A stretch of DNA of 64,000 nucleotides from NCBI GenBank assembly GCA_003640385.1, contig RCAB01000079.1:62001-126000 (forward strand), given 5' to 3'. Made by a program: the position numbers and the translations under genes. This document shows, in pieces, positions 50,468 to 62,753 of this stretch. Below the pieces are notes generated by a model that made no database searches, was not told the DNA's origin, and saw nothing but the letters and a program-made list of their open reading frames with translations. Source of the stretch: Setaria digitata. Taxonomy: Eukaryota; Nematoda; Chromadorea; Rhabditida; Setariidae. The stretch's first letter is position 1, and every line of letters begins with the position of its first letter.

Positions 50468-53276
50468 TTAGTAGATTAGACTCGAAATGATTATCGGCTT
50501 CACCTCATCAGTACTACTGCAAAGCTGCTGAACATTCTTTTGATCTTGATCAACTTGACTCGTCAACTCATTATTCGTCTCCTTAAGTGTATCTGAAAAT
50601 TCCACTGCAATTTCAAATGAATTTCTTTTATAAATGCTTGGTATTTACACCTGATTCTTTTCTGCTGCAATGCGCAGAATCCGGGCAAAAGCTTAGCATA
50701 AATTCGTGAATCTGGTCCCTTCTAAATCATATGATCGAATTGACAAAAGAAATATTTTTAGTGAAATCAGAAAAAACTCAACTGCTTAACATTCCTGCTT
50801 ATTGCAGTCACTGCACTTCCTTTAAAGAGGAAAGAAAAAATATTCACTATTCAAATGTAACTATTCAAATAAGCACAAATCTTCATTCGGAAATTACCTG
50901 CATTAAGAAGTGTAAAGTTTTGCTGTACTCTTTTGAACGTATCTTTGGTGGATGAGCACTGATTGTTGATTTGCTAGGAAATTGAATAAATAAAAATCAT
51001 CATATGAAATATTCAGCAATAAAGGAAAGGAAAAAAAAAACTCATGTTATTTCTCATTTTTAAATGCTTTTTATTTGGGACATTTAAATTTCGCAACTAA
51101 AGCAGCCATAAGATAAACACTTCGAATCAGAAAATCTAAAATATATGTCAAATGTTGCTTGGAATTCCTTACAATGACTGTGTATGTAGAATCGATCTCC
51201 TAATTAATTTAAAAGAGAAAGAAAAAATACATTTTGAGGAGAAAAATATGTTGCCTGTAAGTCCACCTCATACACCTTTAGAAGGCTTGGATTTTCTTGA
51301 AGCAAACTTCCAAGCAAGTTCTGGAAGAACAGAAGTTTCAATCAACTTTTAATCATTAATCTTAAGTTTCAACCAACTTTTAATCATTAGTCTTGATAAA
51401 TATCATAAAGAAAGAATAAATATAAGTACTAAAAGTTGCTTATTGTTTTTGGCAAGCCTCATACAGTAATTTAAAAATTCTCACAAAATCGTCTGTTTCA
51501 CAAAATATAAAATAATTATCATTAGCAAGCAAAAGTTTTCAGAAAAAAAATACTTACGTCGAGACTTTCAAGCACGTATGAAATATGTTTACGAATCACG
51601 ATAATGCCGCCGACCGGACAACGAAGACACTGCTGACATTTTGTAGTTTGTTTCTTCAGTACGATTTGCTGCTTTGATTTTACTCCATACAATGCCTTCA
51701 AAAAACCGATTTCTTGCTCACGAATTTTCTGATTTGCTTCATATACTTGGAGTTCTTGATGTTGAGCTTGAAGTACTGCTTCAGTATTATGTAATATTTC
51801 TTCCATATTTTTGTTTCCTTCTTTCAATTTCTGAATTTCCTTTTTGATCGCCGTATTTTCGTTTGTTAAGGAATTGATCAAGTTCGCCTTCTGTTCTAAG
51901 ATAACATTGTTATTTTGAACATTTCGAATTAGTGATAACACTTCAGCTTCAACAACTTGTTTCATATGTTGCAGTTCCTCAACATGCTTCTCATTTTCCA
52001 ACTTGATTCGACTCATTTCCTTTTCCAGTTCATTGTGAGTTTCTTTCAAACCCAGCAATTCCGATTGTGTATTTTCGAACTGCATGCACAAGTTCCTATT
52101 CTCCTCAGTAATTTCAGCAGTTTTTTTCTTTGCTTCATTAACTTGCCGATATGCTAATGCTGCAGTTTCACTATGCATAGCTAGGCGTACTTTGGAATCG
52201 GTGCACAGTCGTTCTTTCTGTTCGAGTTCTAACTTTAGTCTTTCAACTGCAGATTTTAGCATCTTCGTGGATTTTTCCAGTTCATTGGAACGTTCGTATT
52301 CCATTGCATATTTTTCTTCTATTTCTCGAAGCTTCACTTCTGCTACACGTTTTGCATGCAAAGCATTCTTCGCGGTAAGGCTCCAGATATGATTCTTTTT
52401 TGTATTTCGTTCGTTTATCTCAAATAACACTTCCTTCGATTGCTCCAAAGTTCTTTTTAGACGGTTCATTTTTCGTTGCTCCTGTTCCTTTTCCGCTTGT
52501 AGCTGAGTTAATTGAGAGGTAGAATCACTAAGCTGACGCTCCAGTTGGAAAAGATGCCCTTGCATTACAGCGTTCAATCTCTGAAAGGTGGAAGAAAAGG
52601 TAGGAAGATAATTAAGTGTATCTTTGCACTGTGACTCACTCCTTGAAATTCACTTTGGAAAATGAAACAGCCATTTTGAACAAATCCAAATCCTTTCTTA
52701 CAATTAAATGTTCTAAAAACTCCTAAATTTATTCCACTTTTCCTTTTTCGTGGAGAATGAAAGACGTAACATCCTTTTCTTGCCATAGGGATACATTATC
52801 AAGGAGATCAAGAATATCAATTGTTTTCATTTCATTAATGTCCATTATGTCCAGCTAAAGGGAATATTAATTAACTTTAATTGCTACAACAGAAACACAT
52901 ATCAAATACCATAGATGAGATTCTATATACTTTTATAGCTTGAACTTTTTTTTTCAAATTTTAATTTAATATATCCTAAACTTACTTTTTCATCAACAAT
53001 TTGTTGCTTGTATTTTTCACACTTTTGCTTCAGCACTCTACGCTTCGTACGATTTTTCTTATTCTCAGCTGTTCGTAATGACCGAACACTTCTTAAGATG
53101 GTCCGATATTCTACCAGTCTTTGCTTATTAAGTTCGGCTTTGTTAACCTGCGCCTGTAACTGCTGCTCTCTTAGCGAAAGATCTTGTTCCGCGAAATTTT
53201 CAGGGTCATTTCTAGCTCTAAAAGCAGGAAATCGTAGCAGCAGACTTGGGGAAAGGTCACCGTTTTGTACTGACAT
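50468..53276 (-). CDS. Unrecognised long coiled-coil protein
   Basis: Exons in transcript order: 53276-52986, 52854-52738, 52580-51558, 51320-51276, 50973-50898, 50604-50468; 562 aa, all phases in frame. The N-terminal part (about 1-97) is basic and helical (RSLRTAENKKNRTKRRVLK). Exon 2 gives LDIMDINEMKTIDILDLLD. Residues about 137-445 are nearly continuous heptad-type coiled coil rich in Glu, Lys, Leu and Gln (LEKEMSRIKLENEKHVEEL, IKKEIQKLKEGNKNMEEIL). A CxxCxxC cluster (CQQCLRC, residues 451-457) follows. The tail has a second short helical part (LKETNNELTSQVDQDQ) and ends SSLIY. No signal peptide or membrane helix is visible. The shape suits a cytoskeletal, centrosomal or chromosome-axis scaffold, but no family was recognised. 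A splice acceptor (AG 53285-53286) precedes the ATG. Confidence 0.82.
51333..51394 (+). repeat. Tandem 31-bp direct repeat in an intron of the coiled-coil gene
   Basis: The unit at 51333-51363 (starting AAGTTTCAATCAACTTTTAA) is repeated at 51364-51394 with two visible base changes. It lies in the intron between exons 3 and 4, just beside exon 4. Confidence 0.8.
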
Positions 53277-53286
53277 TTCTTTATCT

Positions 53287-55767
53287 GAAACTAGAACTGC
53301 TGGAAATTAATTTGAAAGTGCTTAAAAGATCAAAGGAAATAATTCGCGGGTTACTATATCGTAGCTATACTTCATGAAAGAAAAATGAAACTGGAGGTGA
53401 GAAACTTATAGGATAATGTGTTTCCTTATTTGTCCAATAAATTATTCGTTGCTAATTTGTTTGGTGCATACAAATTTTAAAAGCATTCCTTTCTTTTCCT
53501 ATTCATTTAGATTTCAAATTAATTATTATGACCGAATTGTCTACTAACAATTACGTAGCGTTTAAATCCTTCAAAGTTAATCAATCATAATGTTACAAAA
53601 ACTTCAAAAAAAAGACATCTTCCAATTCTGAACCACTCGAGCCTTATAAAGAAATTAAGCTAGAACTTCAGGAAATACTGCCTTTATAAGCACTCACTGT
53701 AAAATAATTTTCACATATCGTAAAAACGTGAAAACATCAACTACCGGTAAAGTGCTCAGCGTAACAGAAACAATCCATTTTTCTAGCCTTCCTTTTCTGA
53801 TCCATCTCCTGAATCATCTTCTCGACCAATTTCTCGAACCTTCTTCTCAACCAATCTTTCGAATTCTCCTCATGACCTAACCAACTCGCGAACAGTCCAC
53901 TTGACTCACTTTCCAAATCCTCCTCCTAATCACTTCCCAGATCCACCACTCGTTTCCCTTCACTTTCCGTGTTCTTATCAGTTATCATTAAATTTTCCTT
54001 TCGATGGATCTTCAAATTCCTCCACAAACCCACTTTGCAGCTGCTTCAACCCACCAAAGCAAACTACTCCATATAAAATATATCCTTCCTCACACCACGG
54101 GAACCAACCACCTCGCACCAACAGATACTACCAAATTGAACGGAAAGTGCAGTGGCATTTCTCGCAAATCTCTTCTTCCCTAAAATTTGCATATCATTCG
54201 GGATGACTGTAAGCCCTTTCCAGCAAATATGCAAATTTGTCCGCATCAGTTCTTATCATTTTGTTTATGTCAAACATATTATAGGAAATCAAAAAAATTA
54301 ATCCACTCGACAGCTACCACACATTGTTTTGCAATAGCAAAAATCTTCTTCGAAGGTAACCTATGACCCTAGTCCATGTGACGATATTGAACAGTAATCA
54401 ATAAATGAATTACATTATTTGCAAATGCAACTTAATATTCCATAAATCGTGCTTAAATCTCATTACAAAACAACTCATCTAAAATATCTGTGTTAATTTG
54501 TTTCATTTTGCTTGGTGATTATTATTTCAGGAAATACGATCACAGCGATATAAGCTGCTTTCAATCCTGGGAATTTTCTTTCATCCACTTCTTTCTTTTT
54601 TACTCCACTTTTTTTTCATTTTGTTAAATGGATAATTATGAGCCAAATGTCAAAAACTCGATGAAAATATAAAACCCTCCAATAGTATTAACTTGTTGGT
54701 AAGGAAATTTCGGAAGAACCGGTCATTTCTCTCGCTCATATTATAACTCTCTACTTCCCATCACTTCCAGGGTTTAAAAAAAAACACCTTAACCATAAAG
54801 CCATAAAAAAAAGAACGGAAACGAAAGAACTGAATTGATTGTACTAACAGCGAGACAAAATCCATTACTTAAACCATTAAATTCATAAAAACAAAGACAG
54901 CAGGCACTGGATTACTTTCAGCTTACGCATTATCTGTCATCTATTTCAAAGATTTAAAAGTTAAAAATTCATTTGAAGAAATAAATGACTTTAATTTCAT
55001 TACCAAAATCAAGGCATCATCAGCAGAACCAAAACATCAAGCGGCAAAGAATCAAAAATCAGAGGAATTTGAAAAGGGTGATGAACTTCTAAAAAATTTC
55101 CAGCTATCAAAAAATTTCAGTTTTACACCGACACCGATGCACTAACAGTACCTTAATTCCGTAAAAACCTTAAAGATGTAAACGCGGTAGACTGTACAAA
55201 CTTCCGATTACAGCCCCTTACATCTCAGTTTTATCGTCACAGTTAACTGCAGTTCAAATAAAGAGCAAAACCGTAGCCACACACGTCCCTTCGCGAACAA
55301 TTTTTAAAATTTCTTGCATGAAATAGCTCAAATGCAATTCATTCAAAGCAGCATCCATCAGTGATATTAAACATTTCCTAAAGAACATGCATTCTTGTTT
55401 TAAAACAGTTTCAAGTTCCAAGTTAACATTTAATTAAACTCTAAACTTTTAATCGGAAAAACGAACATGATTATTATCAGCTGATGGAAACAAAGGTAAT
55501 CTAATAAGTCACAATAAAGGCTGGCTTTTCAGCGGTATAGGAGGGACTTGGACGAATGACTAAAATTTAATAACAAAAATTATTGAAAAAAAAGAGGTTA
55601 CAAAAACGGTGCATTCGAAAAATTCTAATTTTAAATAGATCATTACACATTATGAACGAACAATGTATCTTATAAAGATAGACAATAAGAGGAAGGAAAT
55701 AAGTTCAGATTTGTAAATGAGCCTTGCAAATATCAAAAATATCTCGTACATAGTTCCATTTTTATCT
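53287..55767. other. Intergenic region coiled-coil gene to prolyl oligopeptidase
   Basis: No exon chain supported. A pyrimidine-rich, imperfectly repeated stretch at about 53780-54010 produces the 101-codon plus-strand open frame at 53901-54206, which is Pro/Ser/His-rich and has no recognisable domain. The rest is AT-rich. Confidence 0.55.
53780..53960 (+). repeat. Pyrimidine-rich imperfect repeats
   Basis: CTTCTCGACCAATTTCTCGA-like and TTCTCAACCAATCTTTCGA-like units recur, followed by CCTCCTCC/CTTCCC blocks. It looks like degenerate low-complexity DNA. Confidence 0.5.
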
Positions 55768-58700
55768 TTAATCATACCACTTCAGCGATAACACCCTTTG
55801 CAGGAAACAATACATATCAACTATTTCGGCGATCTGAAAAAGAATAAAGAGTCTAACAAACATTCAATATTCGAAAAAGCTAACATAATTGCTTCCAAAG
55901 ATTGTATTAATAAATAACATAATATTATCTCTCCATCTTGAAATTTGTTTTTGGAAACATTACATTCCAAAAAAATGACAAGTATAACTTGAAAAACATA
56001 TTTAAAACAAGATTTAGGTGTGTGGACATGTCGATTTCATCAACGTTGACTACACTGAAATAAGATAAAGAATCGAAAACCTACAATTTTGCTTGTGGGT
56101 TTACCAGATCCATGACCAGCTTTCACGTCTACTCGTATAATGAGCGGTTTCTTTTGGAATCTATTTGATGACCGAGCAGCTTCGTACAGCTGGGCCATAT
56201 ATTTCAGTGAATGTGAAGGTACCACACGGTCATCGTGATCAGCCGTCATAAGCATCGTAGAGGGCCACTGGTGTCCTTTATTTGGGATTTCAATGTTGTG
56301 AAGTGGAGAATATCTTAAATCGAATATTAAATATTACATTTTGTACCAGAAGATATGACTAGCAAGGCTGCATAAAAGAAGCCCTACTATGACTTTCAGC
56401 TAAGAAAAGCTTGCACAAGCTAAAACTTCATCCAGTATATCTTAACAATGAAGTTCTACATGGACATTTGCGTCAGGTCATATCTTACTAAGTCTAGAAA
56501 TCAAAAAGAAGTTTATCAAATGAAAAAATCAGGGAGATAAATTGGTATTCTGTAATGAAATTTGTATGCTGTACTTGTAAATAAATTCAAAATCAGATGC
56601 GTCATCAGGATTGCCATACTCTGGTACCCAAGCATTACCAATGGTGAATTTATGATAACGCAACATATCGAGTACACTGAAAAAAAAAAATTCTATACAG
56701 CAATAGTGGTCGCAATAATAATAACAACAGCAGTAGAACAGTGTGGAAAAAGGAAATGCCTTCACTGGTAAAAGTGTTTTTAAACATTTTACTTAATTTC
56801 AATTAAATTTTTTTGTTACGAATACATCAAAATTTCCTAAATGTAACATGCTTGATCAGAGATCAGAAAGTGACCGGCAATATAAAGTCACTGATTTTAA
56901 AAGAATGTATGAACTTAATCAATAAAAAAAAGTATGCTGAAGCATATTTTTAGCAAAGGCCTAACATACCCGACTTGATTCACTACAGCGCCAAAAAGAT
57001 CTGGACGTTGCTGTGAAACGGCGCCAACTAATAAGCCACCATTTGAACCACCATGTATAGCCAATCTAAATTTCAGAAAATTGGAAAATAATACATTAAC
57101 ACGAGAAAGAATAAAGCAATTATGATGCTGTATTGAAAATTATAGAATTTCTAAAAGAATATCAAGTTTTTAAAAAAGTCCCAACTATTTATATGATTTC
57201 TCTAAGGGATTTTAGACTTACTTACTCAAATATAAGGTGAATTTTATAAGTAACTCTAACCTCTCCCGTGATGTATATTTATTATTAATAAGATATTCAG
57301 CAGCAGCTATAAAATCATCAAAGACATTTTGTTTACGTTCTCGCATTCCTCCTTCATGCCACTTCTCACCATATTCACTAAATGTATCAAAGTGAGATTG
57401 GACTACCTTCGTTTTACAATGACATATAGTGAAAGCAATGGTACTATCAGCAAAAATGTTAAAAATTTAGTACGGCAAAATCTTATCAGATTATATTTAC
57501 ATGTGCTAACTATGAGGTACCAAAATGTTCCTGTCTATTTAATGACTTAGTTTCAAGAATATTTATGAACGGAGATAATAACCATTTATTTCCCAGCATA
57601 TTTTTAGGACATCAAGTCAGAATGAAGAGAACAACTTATAATATGGAGTGAGCTTCCTATATTATTCCTATGTCCATTACTTTCAACTCTGTTATAATTT
57701 CGTACGATAAGTAAATCTGGCTTTAACACTGAATAACAAATAGAATATTACTCGTTTTTGAGATGAGAAAAACAACGAGCTAACTTTGCGTTAAAGGCTA
57801 ACTAGATCATACGAAAGATTAAATAATAGGAATATTATGTAGTGCATTAATTAAATGATAAAAATGTCACACACCGTGAGAATCTGTAATTAGCCTTACC
57901 TTCCACCGCGTAGATTCGCCAGTGCAAAAACACCTTTGAAGTTATCCAGAAATAAAACACGTGAGACAGCAAAATGTGGCATTTCAGCAACGTTAAATCC
58001 ACCATAACCGTAAAGTAAAGCCGGAGTATTTCCGGTTAGAACTAAATTTTTATTATGAATAACGTAGAGCGGTATCTGAAAACTTATCCATTTCAGACAT
58101 CTTTTAATATGCCACTGTAATCAGGAAATCATTACTTATCATTTTCATTTATAATTAATTAATTAACAGCAACCATAATTATTTACCACAATTTATTATT
58201 TATTACTGGTATTCACTTGTTACCACGATCATCATAGGATTTTCATGGCAACAACTTCATTACCAGTCGCTGCTATTCAAACCAATACTATACTATGTTT
58301 TTCATAATGTACCTAAAGTGTATCACCTTTGTACCATCTTTGCTCCTACAAAACACCTGCTTGACGACAAATTTGCTCGTGTCTACGCCTTTAATGCTGA
58401 TTCGTCGGATTTCCTGAAATTTCTAAACTTTGCAGTAAAAAAAGTAAACTATATTTTTTAAATACAAATCGTTGTCAAATTCAGGCCTCTCATTTTATTC
58501 AAACTGTTATAATGGATTTAATACATGATGGAAAAGCGCAATGGAACATATTCTCAGAAAGTTACATAAGGGTAACGCTAACTTTACTACAAAGTTGAAC
58601 ATGCAGAAGTTCATAAGTTATGCCCTATCTTTCGCTATAAACATATATAGTCGTATCCTCTATATAATCATATTATTGTAAAAAAAAAAAAAAAACAAGG

Positions 58701-61700
58701 TAGAACTAAAAAATGAAAATTATGGCACATTTTTTTTACGATTTCGAAGGAAAAAAAAATCAGACTGAGCTAGAAAATGCCGATATCCAAACCTTCAGCT
58801 TAACTTTTTCTGCTGGTTCTAAGCCTTTGAAATCAGCATGGTGTATGCTACCTGGCGCAAGAAATGAATTAAATCGTAGAAACATCTCTGTACCATTCTT
58901 ACGACCGAAAAATCCTGATATTGTTCCTATTTCTATCGGGATTTCATAGAAACGCTCGCCTGTCTTTGGACAATACACATAGAGTTTATTCTGTAACATT
59001 AACTTTTCTTTCAACTAGGTTGTTAATATTCTTATATGAACATTCTTCGAGGAAAGCTGGTTTTAAATCCTTGATAACAGCAAATTTTAAAAGCAAATTT
59101 CTTAATCTGCATGATTTTCGGATTAAATAAGAAATATTTTAGTGGAAGGAAAAGGTAATAAAAATCCTTAAATCACCACTTAATGAACCTAATAATTGCA
59201 TGAAATAATCGCAAGACCTTAACATCCTCTATATATGAAACCACCAGACGATCGCCACCAACATTTGCAACCCATTCCAATTTGTTCATTCTGTTTTCCG
59301 GAATTACTATTTCCCAAGCAGAAGGCCCTTCGTTAGCTGTTGACATTTTCACTCTTATTAGTTTGAACATCGGTGCGTCGTGATTCGTTAAGATTAGCGC
59401 CGTATCACCGTCGCTATCAACAAACTGGAAGAATGCTTAGTTCAAGAGTATTAAAATTTACTTAATGACACCATGTATACCAACTAATTGGAAGTAACTG
59501 ATAAGAATCGAACCATACTTCATATTTTGCATCTAGCTTATCGAACAATGGCTTCAGAGGCAGTTTACATGTAATTTTTTGCTGCACTTGTTGCACATCG
59601 TAATAGTAAAGCATATTATAAGGATCACAACCTCGACTGACATCCACTATTAAATAACGACCATCTTCTGTTACGCTACCCGAACTAAAAACAAGTATTA
59701 CTAGGAATGAAATAATCCTACAGTCAAGATAAACCACAACTTGGCTATAAACCAGAGTCAATAATAACCATAAGCTAATACGGATTTCACTTCCTACGAT
59801 TTTACATAAGTTATGCAACTTTCACCGCTCTTATACTTTTCACTTGAATTGTCCTTATTTAACCACGATATAAAAAGAGGTGAAATAACCAAGTATTTCC
59901 AAACGATTCTTGGATAAAGGGAGAGAGAAAATACCTGAAGAAAAGTTGAAACAGAGTGTTTTCTCAAGTAAATGGTGATATGAAAATATTTTATTTATAA
60001 TAAAATAGAAGTTTTAAAACCCTGAAAACTTTGTAAATCTCAGCTAAATTGGTCAGAAATAGTAAGAAACATAAAAAAAAAAAAAAAAAGACTAAAATCT
60101 TTAGAGAGCAAAATCAATGAAATAAGAGACCACATATATTCAGGATGAGATCGAAAATCCGCAACTAAAACGTCCTCACTCTGTGGAGTGCCTAATTTGT
60201 GAAAATACAGTGAATGATACTCGTGTTTTTCAGTAGACCATCCTTCTAAGGCGCTTTTATGTTCAGGATATTTCTGAAAGCAGCAAAAGGTCAAAAATTG
60301 GGCGAAAATAATTCACACTCTCGATTGCATTAGAATTTATAGTCAATACAGACCTTTTTATACTTACTAGTGATTTGATTTAAGTTTTTAAGTTTCAAAT
60401 ATTTGATGAAGAAAATCTTTAATATAATTACTTCCAAAAAAAAAAAAAGTAAACACCGAGTAGAAGATTCCACTGTTATCAATAAGCCAATCCAGACCGC
60501 TATGTTTAACTCCAATCAACACATCTTTCAAATCGGTACCATCAACTTTTTTAAACTAAAAGATGTGTAATAAAACAGCATTAGTTTTGAGGTTTCTACG
60601 AACTTTTATCTGATAAATAATCTTTCTAAAGCTAGTAAGGAGAAAACTTATTCTACTTAAATTAATGTCAGAAAATAATTTAAACACATCATAAAATTGT
60701 CTAATTGTCGCATACTGATAGAAGAGACGCTGCAGCTACGCTTCAACTAAAAAAAAAAAAAAAAAAAAAAATCCTAGAAATAACATGGTTATCTCACGCG
60801 ATACACTACATGGTATGAGGAAGATAAGATATCGAACTATACTGACACTGATTAAATTATTGCAAGATGTAATATTCCTGTTCGAAAATGTAGGAGAAAG
60901 AAGAAACACACCTATTGCAAATAGAATCAAAACAATTCTTTTTCCATCTACCACATAAAATTTTCTAAATTTTACCTTTAACGTCATCCAGTCGCTACCT
61001 TTTTCAGAAAGACCATATGCTAGTATGGAACCATCATTTGTAAAAGACTGCTGACGCACGGCAGTAGTTCCATCTTCAGAAAGTTTGTTCGGGTCAAGAA
61101 ATACCTCGCCTTCACCATCCAATGTCTTTTGACGATATAAAACGCTAAAGAACATCAATATTTATAAGATTCAAAGTAAATAAAAAGATGCAAAGAGAAA
61201 CTGGTACCCTAACTATTTACGATTTACTTTCTTAGTTAACCAAAGTAGATTTCCTTATACAGTTGTTTTTCTACTAAAAAAAAAGCAGTAAAAAATAATT
61301 CAGCTGACTGGATTGCTGCTACTAATCAAGAATCAAAAGAATATGTACTAGAGTATGACATTAACCTTCCAATTTCGAACTATTAACACTCCTAGTTGAA
61401 TAGTGTAGTTTAAAAATGGCCAAATGAATTATCATTAAATGCCCTTTACTTATTAAAAACAACTTTAAAATATGCATCGTAGATATTTTTTATTGAAATA
61501 TTACAAAATCATATATTAGTTAGAATGTTATATTAGAAAATGAAGATTAATTTCCAAAAAAATTTAATTTCTCTTACCTTTGGTTCTGCAATCCCGAATT
61601 ACGATAATAGTAGTAATAATCACCATGCTTAACACTACAGCCAAATTTTTCATAATCCCATAGTTCTGTCAACCTGGAATTGAACCACATTATAGTTTAA

Positions 61701-62753
61701 ATGCCCATATTATTTTTCAAAAAATAATCCATCTTAAAACCAGTTAACACCTTTTCCGAAGTTTTTCTCTATGAGGTGAACTTGCAATAAACGGCTGAGA
61801 AACCGAATTCAATTGTTGAATAAATTCTTTAGTTTCGTCCAAATCTGGATCTTCCAGCCAACGATAGGGATCAGCGACCTGAAGTATATATTCGGCATAT
61901 TCGGCGTTAACGGAATTCTCAGAAGGTTCATAATAATTTCTAGCCTTATTCAGTAAAGCAGTCTTATCCTCAGGATAAGAGAACTCGCGTTGTTGAACTC
62001 CATTCATTTGTACCGCATCCATTTTAATAATCAATAGTTTCATTCTACCTTGCACCAAATATTTCTCATGATCTATTTTAAAATAGAGAAAAATCCACTA
62101 CCAGAGAACAGGTAGAATGCTTTGTCACGACATATCAAAATTATTGAAACAACCTAGATCAGCCAGTTTTACTAATACATATATTATTATTCCTCGATTT
62201 AAAACATTATCGCTTAAATTTATGAATTATTCAGTAATATAGGTTTAAATGACTTGTACCCTCTCATAAGTTGTTCCTAATTATAACGATACTTTGTACA
62301 TTCATTGTAAAAGATAAAAATAACATCGATCATAAGGAAATGGAAGAATTCTCATAGTGAGCGAAATTTAATCTCTGAGCTCTGATTAGTCTCACATATT
62401 TTTTGACATGTTTCACTAAAATTTGTCGTCAATTTGGAAGAAGCGTAAAACAAATTGGTTATTAAAGAAAACTGTCTAGTTCTAGAAAACTTGCAAGCTT
62501 TACCAACCTTAGTACCATGAAAATCATCTATAACTGATTCATCCTTCCGAGCAAGTGGATATTTTGACGAATCGATGAAAATCCTACTCTCTTCAACAGC
62601 AGTCATTCCGAGTCGTTTTGGATGATAATTCCATGCAGTAGTTGATAAATGAAATGACTGATGCAACTGAGCGAAAGTCTTACACCCTGAATCGATATGC
62701 AAACCGATTATGGTGAACTGCAAAAGTCGAAAGCATCTAGCAGTGTTGCCCAT
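55768..62753 (-). CDS. Prolyl oligopeptidase (prolyl endopeptidase, family S9A)
   Basis: Serine peptidase that cleaves short peptides after proline. Exons in transcript order: 62753-62508, 61878-61751, 61673-61578, 61144-60976, 60555-60457, 60273-60134, 59684-59519, 59424-59218, 58990-58793, 58413-58327, 58075-57900, 57377-57261, 57065-56970, 56676-56575, 56313-56085, 55833-55768; 773 aa from 62753, or 724 aa from the in-frame ATG at 62606 (porcine enzyme 710). The propeller region starts [20 protein letters not shown] and carries [12 protein letters not shown] and [14 protein letters not shown]. The hydrolase part has [18 protein letters not shown], then the nucleophile in GGSNGG (Ser617). 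Asp703 is in [10 protein letters not shown] and His743 in [12 protein letters not shown]. All 16 phases fit and the full triad is present, so it should be active. The extra N-terminal 49 residues are discussed separately. Confidence 0.95.
61879..62043 (-). CDS. Alternative first exon of prolyl oligopeptidase (candidate)
   Basis: The exon beginning at 61878 is preceded, with no stop, by 55 in-frame codons starting at ATG 62043 (a second ATG lies at 62022). The encoded N-terminus has [20 protein letters not shown] and runs into [12 protein letters not shown]. Stops are frequent in introns this AT-rich, so such an open stretch is unlikely by chance. Exon 1 (ending at 62508) cannot splice to the AGs upstream of this ATG in phase. 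The segment is therefore better read as an alternative start than as an inserted exon. It would give 746 aa. Other prolyl oligopeptidases also have a YP near their start. Confidence 0.5.

Noticed and set aside
52084..52392. Plus-strand Ser/Cys/Phe-rich open frame of 102 codons
   Set aside because: Antisense of the coiled-coil exon; Glu/Lys codons read backwards give Phe/Ser.
53901..54206. Plus-strand Pro/Ser/His-rich frame of 101 codons
   Set aside because: Composition follows from the pyrimidine-rich repeat. No splice partners, domain or leader acceptor were found.
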